From the NCBI GenBank assembly GCA_942159475.1, contig OW804096.1, positions 91,057,784-91,121,783 of the forward strand: 64,000 nucleotides of DNA, read 5' to 3'. The translations under genes were made by a program, and so were the position numbers. This DNA comes from Sthenelais limicola (taxonomy: Eukaryota > Annelida > Polychaeta > Phyllodocida > Sigalionidae). The stretch's first letter is position 1. Each line of letters begins with the position of its first letter. Shown here one piece after another: positions 20,106-31,279 of this stretch. Below the pieces are notes generated by a model. The model made no database searches. It saw only the letters and a list, made by a program, of their open reading frames with translations, and had not been told where the DNA came from.

Positions 20106-21918
20106 AAATAGGACTGACCCCCATAAACTTTGGGAGATAGTCAAACCATTAATATCTGAAAATAAAGGTAAAAACTATGATGACATATGTATTGAAAACG
20201 GTAATGGAATAATGAAGGGTAAAGAAGCCGCGGAAGAAATAAATAACTTCTTTGTTAACATAGGTCCTGATCTAGCAAAGAAAATAGAAATGGTAAAAGA
20301 TGAGTCGAACAGAGATGAATTAAAGCTGGATGTAAATCTCTCTTCAAAGTTTAACTTTAATAAAATCGATAAATTCCAGGTAGAAGGGGCACTGTCAAGG
20401 ATTGACAAAGCCTTGGGGTTGGATATGCTACCTACTAAACTAATGAAACCTTGCATGAAAGTGTTAAGCGCTCAGTTTGCGTTCTTATATAATCTAAGTA
20501 TTGAAACATCTACGGTTCCAATAGAGTTTAAAAAAGCTAATGTTACACCCTTATATAAAGATGGTAACAAAAGAAATCCGGGGAATTATCGCCCGATCTC
20601 TTGCATAAACCTCCCCGCAAAGATCCTTGAAAGTTGTATTCAAGCTCAGTTGACCCACTATTTCGAGAGTAAAAACCTTTTATCAGATGTACAATTTGGC
20701 TTTAGAAAGGGAAGATCCATTATAGAGGCACACGACAAACTTCTGGGAAATGTATATAATAATATAAACAACAAAAAGGCCACAGACTTAATATTTTTAG
20801 ATTTTAAAAAAGCTTTTGATACCGTTAATCATGACATTTTACTTTCAAAATTACAAAATTATGGGGTAGAGGGGGGACCAATAAAATGGTTTAAAAATTA
20901 TTTGTCGAACAGATCTCAGAAAGTGCTTCTAAATGGAGAATCCTCGTCTCTACAGCCAATAACATGTGGAGTCCCTCAAGGAACTGCCTTGGGGCCTCTC
21001 CTATTTTGTATCTACATAAATGATTTGCCAGACATTGTTAATAACTGTAATATTCAATTATTTGCAGACGACACTGTCCTATATTCAGAAAGATCCCTGC
21101 AAGGTCGAAACATATGTAATTTACAGAATGATTTAACCAATATTGTGAAATGGTGTGATCGTAACAAAATTTCACTCAATATTAACAAGTGTCAGAGCAT
21201 CACTATTAGAGCCAGACAGGATGTAAATAACTCAACCAATTATAGCATTAAAGGGCAAGAACTCGAGAATGTAGATTCGTATAAATATCTGGGAATTGAA
21301 ATTGATAAACAGTTGAACTTTGGAAAATTCCTTACTAAAAAAGTGAACATGGTTCGCATTAAAGTAAGGGCACTATCTAAGCTTTACAATATCTGTGATA
21401 AATCTATTCTACTTTCAATATATAAAACTATGATCAGGCCCATTATTGATTATGGAGACGTCTTCTATAACTCTGCTCCTAGAAAGCATATTATAAAACT
21501 TCAGACTCTCCAAAATTCAGCCCTAAAAACAATACTTCATTTACCTAGATTATCTAGTACTGAAGAGGTTCATAAGAAACTTAATATTACTTCTCTTCAA
21601 ACTAGGAGAGAGGTACATATTCTGGAAAGAGCTTTTCTAAGGACTAGAAACTTAGACAATATCGACAGGAGGGAAGTCCGTCTGCGGGGACTTTCGGAGC
21701 GGAAAAGGTTAATCTACCCCCATCCATATAATGAGCTTTTCAAAAAATCTTACCTGTATTGCATCCCGACTCTTTGGAATAGCTTAGAATCTAAAGTTCA
21801 ACTAATTGATACGAGAAAAGATTTCAAAATGTATTTAAAGCACCAGTATCATCTGGCATTTGATTCTTTCCTCAGGTCTGATGAAAAATCAAGACTCCTC
21901 TCCAATTTAAGTATTTAA
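20053..21918 (+). CDS. LINE reverse transcriptase domain
   Basis: 621 codons. RT blocks in order: FKKANVTPLYKDG, NYRPISCINLPAKILE, QFGFRKGRSI, DLIFLDFKKAFDTVNHDILL, GVPQGTALGPLLFCIYINDL, catalytic FADDTVLYSE near residue 338, SLNINKCQ, YLGIEIDKQL, then a C-terminal region ending YCIPTLWNSLES and a helical tail. The group is Jockey/CR1-like by these blocks. No zinc knuckle is seen. The domain itself is open throughout, while the rest of the element is frameshifted. Confidence 0.9.
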   Translation: MRVLRKRKKDYLRNQINENRTDPHKLWEIVKPLISENKGKNYDDICIENGNGIMKGKEAAEEINNFFVNIGPDLAKKIEMVKDESNRDELKLDVNLSSKFNFNKIDKFQVEGALSRIDKALGLDMLPTKLMKPCMKVLSAQFAFLYNLSIETSTVPIEFKKANVTPLYKDGNKRNPGNYRPISCINLPAKILESCIQAQLTHYFESKNLLSDVQFGFRKGRSIIEAHDKLLGNVYNNINNKKATDLIFLDFKKAFDTVNHDILLSKLQNYGVEGGPIKWFKNYLSNRSQKVLLNGESSSLQPITCGVPQGTALGPLLFCIYINDLPDIVNNCNIQLFADDTVLYSERSLQGRNICNLQNDLTNIVKWCDRNKISLNINKCQSITIRARQDVNNSTNYSIKGQELENVDSYKYLGIEIDKQLNFGKFLTKKVNMVRIKVRALSKLYNICDKSILLSIYKTMIRPIIDYGDVFYNSAPRKHIIKLQTLQNSALKTILHLPRLSSTEEVHKKLNITSLQTRREVHILERAFLRTRNLDNIDRREVRLRGLSERKRLIYPHPYNELFKKSYLYCIPTLWNSLESKVQLIDTRKDFKMYLKHQYHLAFDSFLRSDEKSRLLSNLSI

Positions 21919-22579
21919 GTATTTAAGTGGTACTAGTCCAAGTATATGGAAATTGGGAAATGGGAAAAGGGACTACTCTGGGTATTGTACAACCCCAGAC
22001 AAAGTTAAGACCGATATAGCGGTGGGTAGGGGAGGGGGGACCCATATTGACTTTTTAGTCAATCCAGATTGTATGAGTGATGTTTTGATATAATCAAAAT
22101 ATAGTATGAGTGTAAGGTTCCTACAAAAACTTATTATAGGAATCATTAGTTACAAATGTAATTTATTTTTAACATTGGTTGTTACCCTAATGTTACATAG
22201 TGTTTAATGGCATAAGTAGTAAATGACCAAGCCAGTAGGTCAAAAAACAAATAATGAATTTCATGCGTAAACCACATCATTCTAACAACAGTAAATAATA
22301 TAAGAGTATCTATAGAAGCATGATCTGGCAAATGATTATACTCAGAGGCTATATGAACCTCGTAAAGAGACTGATAATACTATATAATCAGGGTCAAAAC
22401 ATCAAATACCAAGTCAAGACTTCATATCAAAGAAAAAATCAAGACTCCATACCAAAAAAGCAACATCGAAACAACTAAAAATCCGAACACTAATGATTGA
22501 AATAAGGACAAATACTATTTATTTTGGGCGGTCTGGAAGACCTCTTGTAGAGGATTATTAATGCCCATTTCCTATATTA

Positions 22580-23023
22580 TTATGTGAAATATGTACGACA
22601 ACTTGAACTGCCATATGTATGAACAAATATTACGGAATAAAAATCTTTATATATATCTACGAATCGGTGGTAGAATTTATCATACGTTTCACTTTCATAC
22701 ACCTGTAGAAGTGGTCTGAATATGTTCGTGTATACTTCTTCTATCCCTTCCTGTAAGTCATTCTCTTCTTGGAGTATGTGCTGCACATATTCTTCTGTGT
22801 CCTTGACGTACCATTGTCTCAACCTGATTGTGTGGCCAGTACCATCAACCCAGGGTGATTCCGAAAGATTGTCTTTCAATTCTGGCAAAGTAGAGCTTCT
22901 CTTTCGAATAAACCACTTTGTGTACATTTCTAAGTGGTGTATGACAAGCAGCTCAGGTGGGCGCACTGAAAATACCCACGTAGTGTCTAGGTAATAGACA
23001 TTTTCATAGAATTGTACTACCAC
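22580..23023 (-). pseudogene. Helitron-like region between Rep and helicase
   Basis: 147 codons, directly continuing from the twin-tyrosine segment. It is helical and aromatic-rich with no motif. The LINE insertion point follows somewhere left of 22580, after which the helicase part resumes at 17819. Confidence 0.5.
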
Positions 23024-23583
23024 TATTTCTTTATTGTTGGAGGCTGGTCTCCAGCTCCAGGTGCCGGTGGATGTGCATTTTTCTTCTTAGTGATAGCAGC
23101 TCTGTATTTGGGAGGATATAATGAAACAGGTGTGTACGTATCTTCTCCTATGATGAAGGGGAGACCAGTTGCAAACCAAGCTACGTCAGCAAATCCAATT
23201 TCTCTGGCTAGAGTATTGTTAGTTTTCTGTTCATAGAATTTGGCCTGTCCACTAATTTTGAGGTTTTTTAGATCATCAGCTTTGGTTGAAACAGTTTCTT
23301 CATCTTTCCCTTTTTGGAAATTGATGTCCCAGTGCTCCTCCAGGCCTGCAGCATATTTGCATACATATGACACTTGGAAGCGAGTATCAATGTATTGCAA
23401 TTTTGTGCAGGCCTGGAGGGCACTGAACATGTATGGTATAGTCGGGATGAAAGTCTCATGAATATTCGCTGGACAACACCAGCGTCCTCCTACAAATCGG
23501 TCATCTACTTTGGTGTTATCATGTGCATCTTGGTAAGTGAGCCCCATCTCTCGGAATATCTCTGTTGTTTCTTTGTTATACAA
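23023..23583 (-). pseudogene. Helitron-like Rep segment with twin-tyrosine motif
   Basis: 186 codons. FQVSYVCKYAAG at residues 69-80 gives Y73-x2-K-Y77, the YxxKY arrangement of Helitron Rep, where the tyrosines cut and hold the DNA end. Spacing from the HUH motif (about 0.5 kb) fits one domain. Confidence 0.68.
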
Positions 23584-23610
23584 GTCCGTCTTTGCAACAA
23601 ATGTATAGGC

Positions 23611-24024
23611 CTACTGGAATGATGGTGGATGCTGTTGGACCCGACACATCAATTCTCCATTGGCCCTCCGTTTTAGGCACCTACTATTTGCTTTATCACA
23701 CCTGTGAATGTGTATAGTTGAGCATAGATCCCTTAGTGCCAAGTAATCATCCTTATTTTGTACCACACCATTCTCTTTCAGTGATTGGAAGTCGGTGCTT
23801 GTTTCTTCATCGAACATACATTCTAGTTTGCATCTAATCCGCTTGAGTTTTGTTTTGTCATCCTCGTCAGCCACTTTTAAGAACCCATGGACATGCAGCT
23901 TGTTCCCCAGCGCTCCATGACTCTGAAACTCATAACTTGCCCAGAGTGCAGTCACTCGTCCACAAGTTTGTTCTGGACTTTCCCGGATAGAAAATATCTC
24001 ATACTTCTTTCCCAGGATCGACAT
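23611..24024 (-). pseudogene. Helitron-like Rep segment with HUH motif
   Basis: 138 codons. Residues 31-50 include YEFQSHGALGNKLHVHGFL, where H44-x-H46 fits the metal-binding HUH motif of rolling-circle Rep nucleases. The frame start is a product of decay (upstream sequence continues in the frame of 23999-25405). It contains scattered Cys/His but no other motif. Confidence 0.7.
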
Positions 24025-25405
24025 AGAATGGCACAGAAAGACTGGATAACATGGGCGATTTTTTGCTGGTCAGGACCATATATTTTGTCGATGGCATTTC
24101 TGATCTTCCGTATGCCGTAGGTTTGCCTATCATTACAGGTACAGGTATAGCTGTTATAAAGTAGTTGAAACCATTTATATCTCGCATTAAACCAGCTAAC
24201 CTTTGTACCTGTCTTCGGGAGTCTATTTCGTCAAAGGGAAGGATTGATTCATGCCCTTTAAAGAGTGTACCGTCATTTGGTTGTCTAAGGTGCTCTAAGC
24301 CTTTTCTTACTAACACCGCTGCAGAGTTGCCATTCAAGTGAAGATTGACTAGCACATCGAATGCCCAATGGATGTATTCAGATTTGTGTGATTTAAGGAG
24401 GCTGTCATCCCACAATCTGACCATTAAATGGTCCTGCATTGTTGCCAATTGTCCTTTTGTTGCTCGCTGGGTGTTCTGGCAGTATGCAGTTATAGGCAGA
24501 GCTCCCAAAATATGGTTGTCAATTTCTTTCCAGAAAATTGTTGGAAAAAGTGTTGCTTCTGGATAAAGTAGAGGTATGGACGTTTCCAGTGCAACTGAGT
24601 ACAAATGCTGTGCTATTCTTTGACTTTGCACTGAGGGTGTTCTAGTAAATGATGCATTAACCATTGTCCTCAGATGGTCGTTGAGGAGAAAATGTCCTGA
24701 TAACATATTATTTTCATCTTGTCGATACAATGGAGTTAGATCATTTGAAGTGGCTGCAGGTATGGTATTTGTAGCATCTGTTACTAGGCCAACTGGGTTA
24801 ATCAATTCCAGGTCTTCGTCATCGGGTTCAAATGGTTGTTCGAGTTCCTCTTCTTCAGGGAGTTCCAGATATTCTTCTCCATCTGAATCATCATAGGTAT
24901 CTGATTCTATATCTTCTCCATCATCGGATGATTCGATCTCAATGTCATTGTGACCAATGTAATTAACCTCGTCTGTTAACTGAAATACTTTTGCATGCTT
25001 GAAGCACAATCCAATGGTGCATTGAATATCTGGGAAGCCTTTAGGGCATCGCCAACGGACAGGAGTATTGCAGCCTATGGTTGAACATAACACAGCCGAG
25101 TGAATGGGTTCTCTGATGAGAAAACATGAATTGTGGGTTGAACACATCATTTTGTCTTGACCACCGCTGTAGTTAAGGGCTAGTATTCTATGACGTTCTT
25201 TTGGTCCATTAACCCTGACATAAACTAGTAATCTCTCCACTTTGGGTGGACTTCTGTCTTTTTCATTGGCCTCATTCTGCCACTGCCAATGGACGTTCCA
25301 TCGTATGAACATAGACATTGTGTAGAATCTCCCTGGTTGACAGTTAGCACTGGTAGCGATCATAAGGGCCCACTCATCATTGTGTGCCATTAAGGGTACC
25401 TGCAT
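23999..25405 (-). pseudogene. Helitron-like pre-Rep region
   Basis: 468 codons. It has an acidic linker (about residues 158-200) and then a segment typical of Helitron N-terminal domains: LLYPEATLFPTIFWKEIDN, an arginine-rich middle, and MRDINGFNYFITAIPVP, which matches the position of the 'RD-G-P-FITL' lead-in to Rep. A frameshift near 24.1 kb moves the continuing sequence into the frame of the next entry. Confidence 0.65.
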
Positions 25406-27116
25406 TCGGGAAAGCCTGGCTTGAAGATAGGGCTTCTTCTATTTCCATTATTTCGTTGTGGCTGAAAAATACATCTATTTGTAAATCTGAGATGAAGTCT
25501 GCTACTACACTTTCTTTTTGGTTCTTGCATGGTTGACCTGGTCTCATTGTTGCACGTGAAATAGTATCTTCTAGCTTGAGCATAGCTTTATGAGTAGTGT
25601 TTGTACTTTGCCTGTTTGTGTGCAAGTCCATTGCCACGTCCTGTAAAGCTTGCACATAGTATGGGCGATTTACTCGCCACAGCTCTTGCAGATACTTGCG
25701 GTGCAAATGGCGAGAGTGCAAGAGCAAACGTGCTAAAATGTTTATGATCGCACCAGCAGAGTAGTCGGGTAAGTCCTGTTTTTGCCTCAAGTGAGGTACG
25801 TTAAATATTGAATGTCCGACCATATCTGATTTGTGTACCGTCGTCATGAAGTCTTGGAGCCGTATTTTACTGTCTGGTCTATTTGCATCATCAGCATTGT
25901 TTGCATTAGCAGCTGTGCATGAATTAAAAAGTTCTCTTAATTCAGCAGCGTCTTCCACGAGGACACAAGTAGATGCAGTTGCATGTTGGAGAACTAAGTC
26001 TTTTCCAAAGCTTGTGTCTAATTTGGACCAAAATTTCATGCATTTCTCTGCATAGGCAGGACCCATTAAAGGGTAATTTATGACCCAATGCCTTATGTTG
26101 CTTCTGTGGTGTAAAACAAGACCTGCACTTGCTGCATCTCTAGGTGATGGAGAAGTAACCATGGCCCGTGGTGCGAGTTTGAATGTTGACAATCCAGCTG
26201 ACGAGCCTGACTGCTTAAGTACATTGAAAGAACTTGTGAAAGATCCAGTTTTTCCCAGGCGAATATAGTTTGGTCTCAGGATAATAATAGGTGCATGGTG
26301 TTCAAGGTGTTCTTTTGGCAAGTTGGCAAGGGCTGGTTGCCTTGGTACATGTACATATTGACTCAAAGGCGTGGCATGTTTTGACTTGTGACAGAGAATT
26401 AGGGCAGGTCCTAGTTCTTCATCTATGATAAAGGCAGGAGTGATATCCCATTTGACAGAAGTAGTCTTTTCACACCACTCTTGCCGTGCACCAATAAGGT
26501 ATGAATAATCCGCTCCAAAGGCCGTGAATTTTTCCATTTCTGTGGCAATGTAATGTTGGAGTGGTAGGAGTTTGGCTTCATTCCACAGTACATCATCAAC
26601 GAATATAGAACATCCCAGTGGGCACTTCACCTGGGGGTAGCAGTATTGGTCCTCTGCAGTGATGATTTCTCTAAGTTTCCCATTGTGATAGACCTTTTTG
26701 AATAGTTCAAGTTGGTGTGTGGCATCAGTAAACGTAGGGCCCATATTCCATATTTCTTTGATTTGTCTTGATACATTGTTTGAATTTTCACGCCATATGT
26801 CCTTGATTGATTCCATGAATAATGCTCGCACTACATTAACTGGAACCTTAAGCTTGCCACAAGCTATTGAATAAAGTAGTGATGGCCATGCAACTCGCCA
26901 TGTCTTAGTCTTGTGGATGTCAGTTGAACGATTCAAGTAAATTGCACATAAATGACACACATAGTCATGCATGCCATCCCTGAATTTACAGTCCCCAAAT
27001 TGTCTCTTAACTGGGTTATCAGGTAGTGGCTCAAAGTGTAGTTCGTACAGATCTGTACCATTTCTGTGGCATACAGAGCATTCATTGCAGATGGGATAAT
27101 CATTGTCCGAGTCCAT
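25377..27116 (-). pseudogene. Helitron-like N-terminal region
   Basis: 579 codons from ATG 27116. Cys pairs near the start (CNECSVC) and at about residues 54-57 (CHLCAIYL) suggest a zinc-binding N-terminus. Further on, WPSLLYSIACGKL-type sequence and CPLGCSIF resemble the large uncharacterised N-terminal regions of animal Helitron-like Rep-Hel proteins. The next ORF (23999-25405) overlaps its end by 29 bases in another frame, so both probably came from one reading frame. No enzyme motif is present. The identity rests mainly on its position upstream of Rep. Confidence 0.6.
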
Positions 27117-27599
27117 GTTTACAACATATCAGTAGGTCATGTTTTAGTGAAGGGTTTGTAACTGAACAATTGACCTCAATGATACAATGTGGGTGTAGCA
27201 CAAATACACAATTGAACTGTTGAGTTGACAAATATCGACTAATGTTGAATGATGTGTAACAAATGAATGTTTGGAGAGTATTAAGTTCCCATGCACAAAG
27301 GTATAGGTCGTGGGAGTCGCGGAAGAGTATTAGTTTAGTTCCGCTGCGCAAAAGTAGAGGTCGTGAATCCAACCCCAGAAGCTAGGGAGGAAAGTATGTA
27401 AATAGAAAATGTACTACTAGGTAATAGAATTCGTAAGTTAGCTAAGATTTTTCTTCATGATCGTGTTGAGGGGATCAATATCTACGAGAATCAGTCACTG
27501 GTTTTTGGCCTGCAACGTATTTTCTATGCAAACAGGTCAAGATTGCCTGGGTCCCATACTATGGTCCTTGCCAAACCAGAGGGGTCTGATGTGACTGAT
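27117..27599. other. Helitron right flank
   Basis: No ORF of note. The Helitron 5' terminus should lie here if the N-terminal ORF is near full length, but I could not fix it. Confidence 0.4.
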
Positions 27600-27720
27600 G
27601 ATACCCTTAGGAGTAGGCCACGGCCACGGCCGCGGGTCTACTTCGTCTAGTGCTATAGTCTTTGCTTCACAAGCCAGAGGCCCGGGTTCAATTCCCAGCA
27701 GGAATTCTTGTTTTTTTTTC
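27600..27720 (+). repeat. tRNA-derived SINE head or tRNA pseudogene
   Basis: CTTCGTCTAGTG fits a pol III A box region, and GGCCCGGGTTCAATTCCC, about 45 bases later, is a near-perfect B box. The overall pattern (TCTAGTG...GGCCCGGGTTC) is closest to tRNA-Glu from memory. The acceptor stem does not pair, and a run of T follows at 27711-27719, so it is not a working tRNA. Confidence 0.6.
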
Positions 27721-28177
27721 AGAACACCAGTTCTCCCAATCAAAGAACTGACATACATGTATTTATCTCTGTTGCAGGGATATTTATTATATGATTTTAA
27801 TTGACATTGTTATTCTGATGTAACTGCAATAAACAGTTTGTACATAAAAAGGGTTCATTTTCCAGCATGCCAAAAAAGGTGATGATAAAGTTACAGATTG
27901 AAGAAGCCTCAATCCTATAGTACAGATGGCAGCACCAAGGGTAGTAGTATACTGAATCATAGTTGTAGCCCTGGCTAAGGTATTGATTGATACTTTATTG
28001 CACTCTGATGGGGGTCAGGAGAATTAGTTTCATTCTTTTTTTCATTGCTTGAAGTGACAAATAGTCCCAACAAGATGTTTCAGCAAAAAAAAAGACTTTT
28101 CAGAACCTTGATAAAAAACCTACAAATACAAAAAAAAAAAATTCTGGCACATGTGGCAGTGACTCTTTTAACACCAT

Positions 28178-29400
28178 GGTTTTTAGCGCAATACAAGCAC
28201 AGAGCGATTCTACTGGTCCGCTTGTTGCCTATATGAAACCAATAGCAAATGCATTTGTGCGCTCTCACTGCGCTCTTGGTCCGCTCGTTTAACAGGTAGA
28301 AAGAGCGTTGTGTTGCTGCGCTCATATCAAACACGTCAGATATTAGCGCAGTGTCAAAAAGAAGTGCAAACATCCGATTTTATGAGCGTATAGAAAGCGG
28401 TGTAACCGATTCTATTAGACGGCTCTGGGTTCGCTCTGTCTTCGCTTATTATGCGCTTGGGGAAATAAAAAGAGCGGGCCATGAGCGGTCCAAAAGAGCG
28501 AGCCAGTGGAAACGCAGCCTAAAGGTGGGATCCCACTGGCTCGCTTGTATCTGCGCTCATTGCTCGCTCTTGTTGCGCTTGTTTACAGTGCGCTTGTCAT
28601 TCGCTCTTCATCAGCTAATATTTTTAGCGCAATACAAGCGCAGAGCGATTCTACCGGAATTCTACTGCTGCGCTTGTTTCCTATATGAAATCAATAGCAA
28701 AAGTGTTTGTGCGCTCTCACTGCGCTCTTGGTCCGCTACTTTACCGGTAGAAAGAGCGTTAAGGTGGGATCCCACTGGCTCGCTTGTATCTACGCTCATT
28801 GCTCGCTCTTGCTGCGCTTGTTTATAGTACGCTTGTCATTCGCTCTTCATCCGCTAATATTTTTAGCGCAATACAAGCGCAGAGCGATTCTACTGTTCCG
28901 CTTCTTTCCTTATGAAATCAATGGTAAATCCTTTGTGCGCTCTCACTGCGCTCTTAGTCCGCTCATTTAACAGGCAGAAAGAGCGTTGTGTTGCTGCGCT
29001 CAAATCAAACACACCAGATATGAGCGCAGTGTCAAAAAGAAGCGACAACGTCAATTTTTAAGAGCGTATAGAAAGCGCAGTAACCTATCCTATTAGACCG
29101 CTCTGGTCTCGCTCAAACTTCGCTTCTTAGTCGCTCTGGGAAAATAAAAGAGCGTATGAAGAGCGCCCCAAAAGAGCGAGCCAGTGGAAACGCAGCCTTA
29201 TGTTGCTGCGCTCAAATCAAACACAGCAGATATTAGCGCAGTGTCAAAAAGAAGCGCCAACGTCAGAATTTAAGAGCACATAGAAAGCACAATAACTGAT
29301 TCTATTAGACCGCTCCGGGTTCGCTCTGCCTTCGCTTGTTATAAATAAAAAGAGCGGGCCATGAGCGGTCCAAAAGAGCGAGCCAGTGGAAACGCAGCCT
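28178..29400. mobile_element. Nested MITE cluster rich in CGCTC/GAGCG
   Basis: Related copies: A (right part, to 28520), B+D (28523-28761 and 29201-29400, one element split in two), and C (28762-29198, complete, 437 bp) inserted in it with TA duplicated at 28760-28761 and 29199-29200. Ends are imperfect inverted repeats: AGGTGGGATCCCACTGGCTC at the left and, read inward, AGGCTGCGTTTCCACTGGCT at the right. The pentamer CGCTC or its complement GAGCG recurs dozens of times. Open frames here are by-products. Confidence 0.75.
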
Positions 29401-29601
29401 AAGTCCATGCGTTCATTTTCCTCAGAGATAGAACTACATGACATAGCTATATATTTTGATGAAATCAAGCTATGTCAATGTCACTACAGATGCAGCATAT
29501 ACCCTATAATACCGAACTGCCACCAATGAGGAATAAAGTTGCGATGTATATGCTTTCGTGGTCTGAACTAAAAGGAGTATCTAGAGCTTTCTACAAGCAA
29601 T

Positions 29602-30195
29602 CTACAATGCGAGGTCCACCAATGATATGATTCTAACTGTCAAGCACGTCATATGAAAACATATTTGGTGCGACACTGCTTTTGTCAATACCTTCAGGGT
29701 CAAATCCTTATGAGTGTCTCCATACGTGGCAGCTGTCATGAGACCAGAAACGGGCATGATTGGAATTACATGAGTATACATTTCCTCCACACCATTTGGC
29801 CTCTTTACTTCAATTATTGAAGTTTCTGTAAGATGGGACGGGAGCTGCTGCAATGGGGCCATCTCGGGCAGCTCACCATACGGTTCTATGATGTCATCAG
29901 CATAGGTATCCATAGGAGTGGGCAGGGGAACAGGGGGCAGAGTATCGTGTGTATCTCGATGGAGGATATGGGAGTACTCGTTATGAGAGGGAGGAGGCAC
30001 AGCTGGGGACACCACGTGTGTGACTCCAAGGGGATCGGGCAATTCCATGTATGGGCCTTCAGTTGGTGATGGGGGTTTGTGAGGGAGTTCTGCTTCATGC
30101 CATGGGCTCTCCGTTTGTGGAATTCTATTTTCCTCATTATCCTCGGATTCACGATCTTCTGCACTCACTTCATTAGGGATGGAGGAGTCAGATTC
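29602..30195 (-). CDS. CH gene exon 7 (acidic, Pro-rich segment)
   Basis: Open frame with host-like composition: Ser/Glu-rich start (ESDSSIPNEVSAEDRESED), then Pro-rich repeats of the type PLPTPMDTYADDIIEPYGEL. An acceptor at TTGGAG (30197-30196) gives the right phase after exon 6. The exon may end at a donor-like AAG/GTATTG (29702/29701) or read on to the stop at 29602. No domain is recognised. Tyr in acidic context could be kinase targets, which is speculative. Confidence 0.6.
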   Translation of the reverse strand, partial: ESDSSIPNEVSAEDRESEDNEENRIPQTESPWHEAELPHKPPSPTEGPYMELPDPLGVTHVVSPAVPPPSHNEYSHILHRDTHDTLPPVPLPTPMDTYADDIIEPYGELPEMAPLQQLPSHLTETSIIEVKRPNGVEEMYTHVIPIMPVSGLMTAATYGDTHKDLTLKVLTKAVSHQICFHMTCLTVRIISLVDLAL

Positions 30196-30393
30196 CTCCA
30201 ATGTGTCAGAATTAGAAGTAGAACAATTAATACATAATCTACCAATCGTCCCTAGAAATAGCATACATAATATTCACAACTGAATCACAACAATTAAATG
30301 TTAATAACTTGAAGCATCATGTTAGAGGATTCATCGTAGGGAAATACAGTAAAGTACACCATGGGTTGATCAAATTAAAGATGAACAACTTAC

Positions 30394-30656
30394 TTCTGCC
30401 TCGTCCGAGTCTGACAGATCCCCGTTCTGTTCCTCTCGGTGTGTGTTTGTTACCAATACGGGTTCTGGATCTGGATCATGGTTGGTTACAGGAAGTGGTA
30501 CTGGGGATGCCCTTGGTTGAACCGGCTTACCGCCAGTGATCGCTCTATGCCATTCGGCATAGGCCATCACTGCAATGTGGTCATTATTCTCCTGGGTCAT
30601 GTCCTTTGCATTCATAAAACCTGGGACCCCAAGGTCCTTGTTACTGATCGCAATTG
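30394..30656 (-). CDS. CH gene exon 6 (end of CH3 and Pro-rich linker)
   Basis: 263 bp, acceptor TTTTCTTGCAG, donor GTAAGT (30393-30388). Encodes IAISNKDLGVPGFMNAKDM, then HIAVMAYAEWHRAI, the last helices of CH3 (compare LGVP and the M-x-Y helix of filamin CH2), and a Pro/Asp-rich linker ending DLSDSDEAE on a codon boundary. Confidence 0.88.
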
Positions 30657-31167
30657 CTGCAAGAAAAAGATCATGAATTTATGTAATCCACAAGGGGGAC
30701 ACTCACTAAGGATTGACTCCACTGACGTTTTTCCACACCGCGGTCGTTGCCGTTTTATTCTACAGTGCATTCTCAATTCGGATATATTAACAAATGGAAC
30801 TGGTCAGAGGAGATCTCGAGTCTTAATATGTTGGGCAGCATAGGTTCTTTATGATAATTAATATCTATATATGACAATTACTATCAAACCGCGTATTTGC
30901 GGCAATAAGCACATGGTCTAGTGGAGTCCTTGGTCGGACTGTTAGAGGACTAATGTTAGATGGAAAGGTGCATGGGTCCAACTAGGTTTTGGGGGAAGTA
31001 GAGATAGATATTCACGGGGAGGAGAAATCTTGTGATATACTTAAGGTTCCTTTTCTTATAATTATAAGAATGTTAAGACTGATACTTTTCTTCGTGTCAT
31101 AAGCTTTAGATAACTTAAAATATGGGTAAGAGAACTAAATATTGTTAGCATAGTAGGACCAACCTAC
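30657..31167. other. Intron of the CH gene
   Basis: Intron between exons 5 and 6. No other feature supported. Confidence 0.6.
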
Positions 31168-31279
31168 CCCGCGTGCACAACCTCTGTCCGTCGGACATGT
31201 CTATGTCAGGCCAACCTGGAATGGATCCTCCTAACGAATGGACAAGATGTTAAATCACCATGCCATTGTGCCAATCTGT
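31168..31279 (-). pseudogene. CH gene exon 5 (CH3 middle) with premature stop
   Basis: 112 bp, acceptor TTATTTTTATCAG, donor GTAGGT (31167-31162). Reads TDWHNGMVI, then TAA at codon 10, then HLVHSLGGSIPGWPDIDMSD, the expected CH pattern on both sides of the stop. The phase at both ends (0 in, 1 out) matches exons 4 and 6, which supports the exon and so the stop. Confidence 0.78.

Larger units (their letters stand above)
18400..22560 (+). mobile_element. EN/RT non-LTR retrotransposon (Jockey/CR1 group), decayed
   Basis: Plus strand, inserted into the Helitron-like gene. AP-type endonuclease and reverse transcriptase ORFs are present, preceded by a 68-bp tandem duplication and followed by about 600 bp of untranslated sequence. 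Ends are approximate because I saw neither a clear poly(A) nor a target duplication. Confidence 0.75.
15538..27116 (-). mobile_element. Decayed Helitron-like element (Rep, PIF1 helicase, GIY-YIG), split by a LINE
   Basis: Minus-strand coding remnants run in the order N-terminal zinc region, pre-Rep region, HUH motif, YxxKY motif, pre-helicase, Walker A/B, GDPLQLPPV, motif VI, GIY-YIG. This is the Rep-Hel order of Helitrons with an extra C-terminal nuclease. Many frameshifts and stops break it. A plus-strand LINE sits between 17.8 and 22.6 kb. I could not find convincing TC/CTRR termini. The right end probably lies just beyond 27116, and the left end may continue left of 5107, because the LTR element is inserted beside it. 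Confidence 0.78.

Noticed and set aside
27636..27707. Functional tRNA gene
   Set aside because: B box is good but acceptor and D arms do not pair; better seen as SINE head or pseudogene.
30661..30790. Possible extra CH-gene exon ending at a GTGAGT near 30705
   Set aside because: Reading frame gave no CH-like sequence, and exons 5 and 6 already join in phase.
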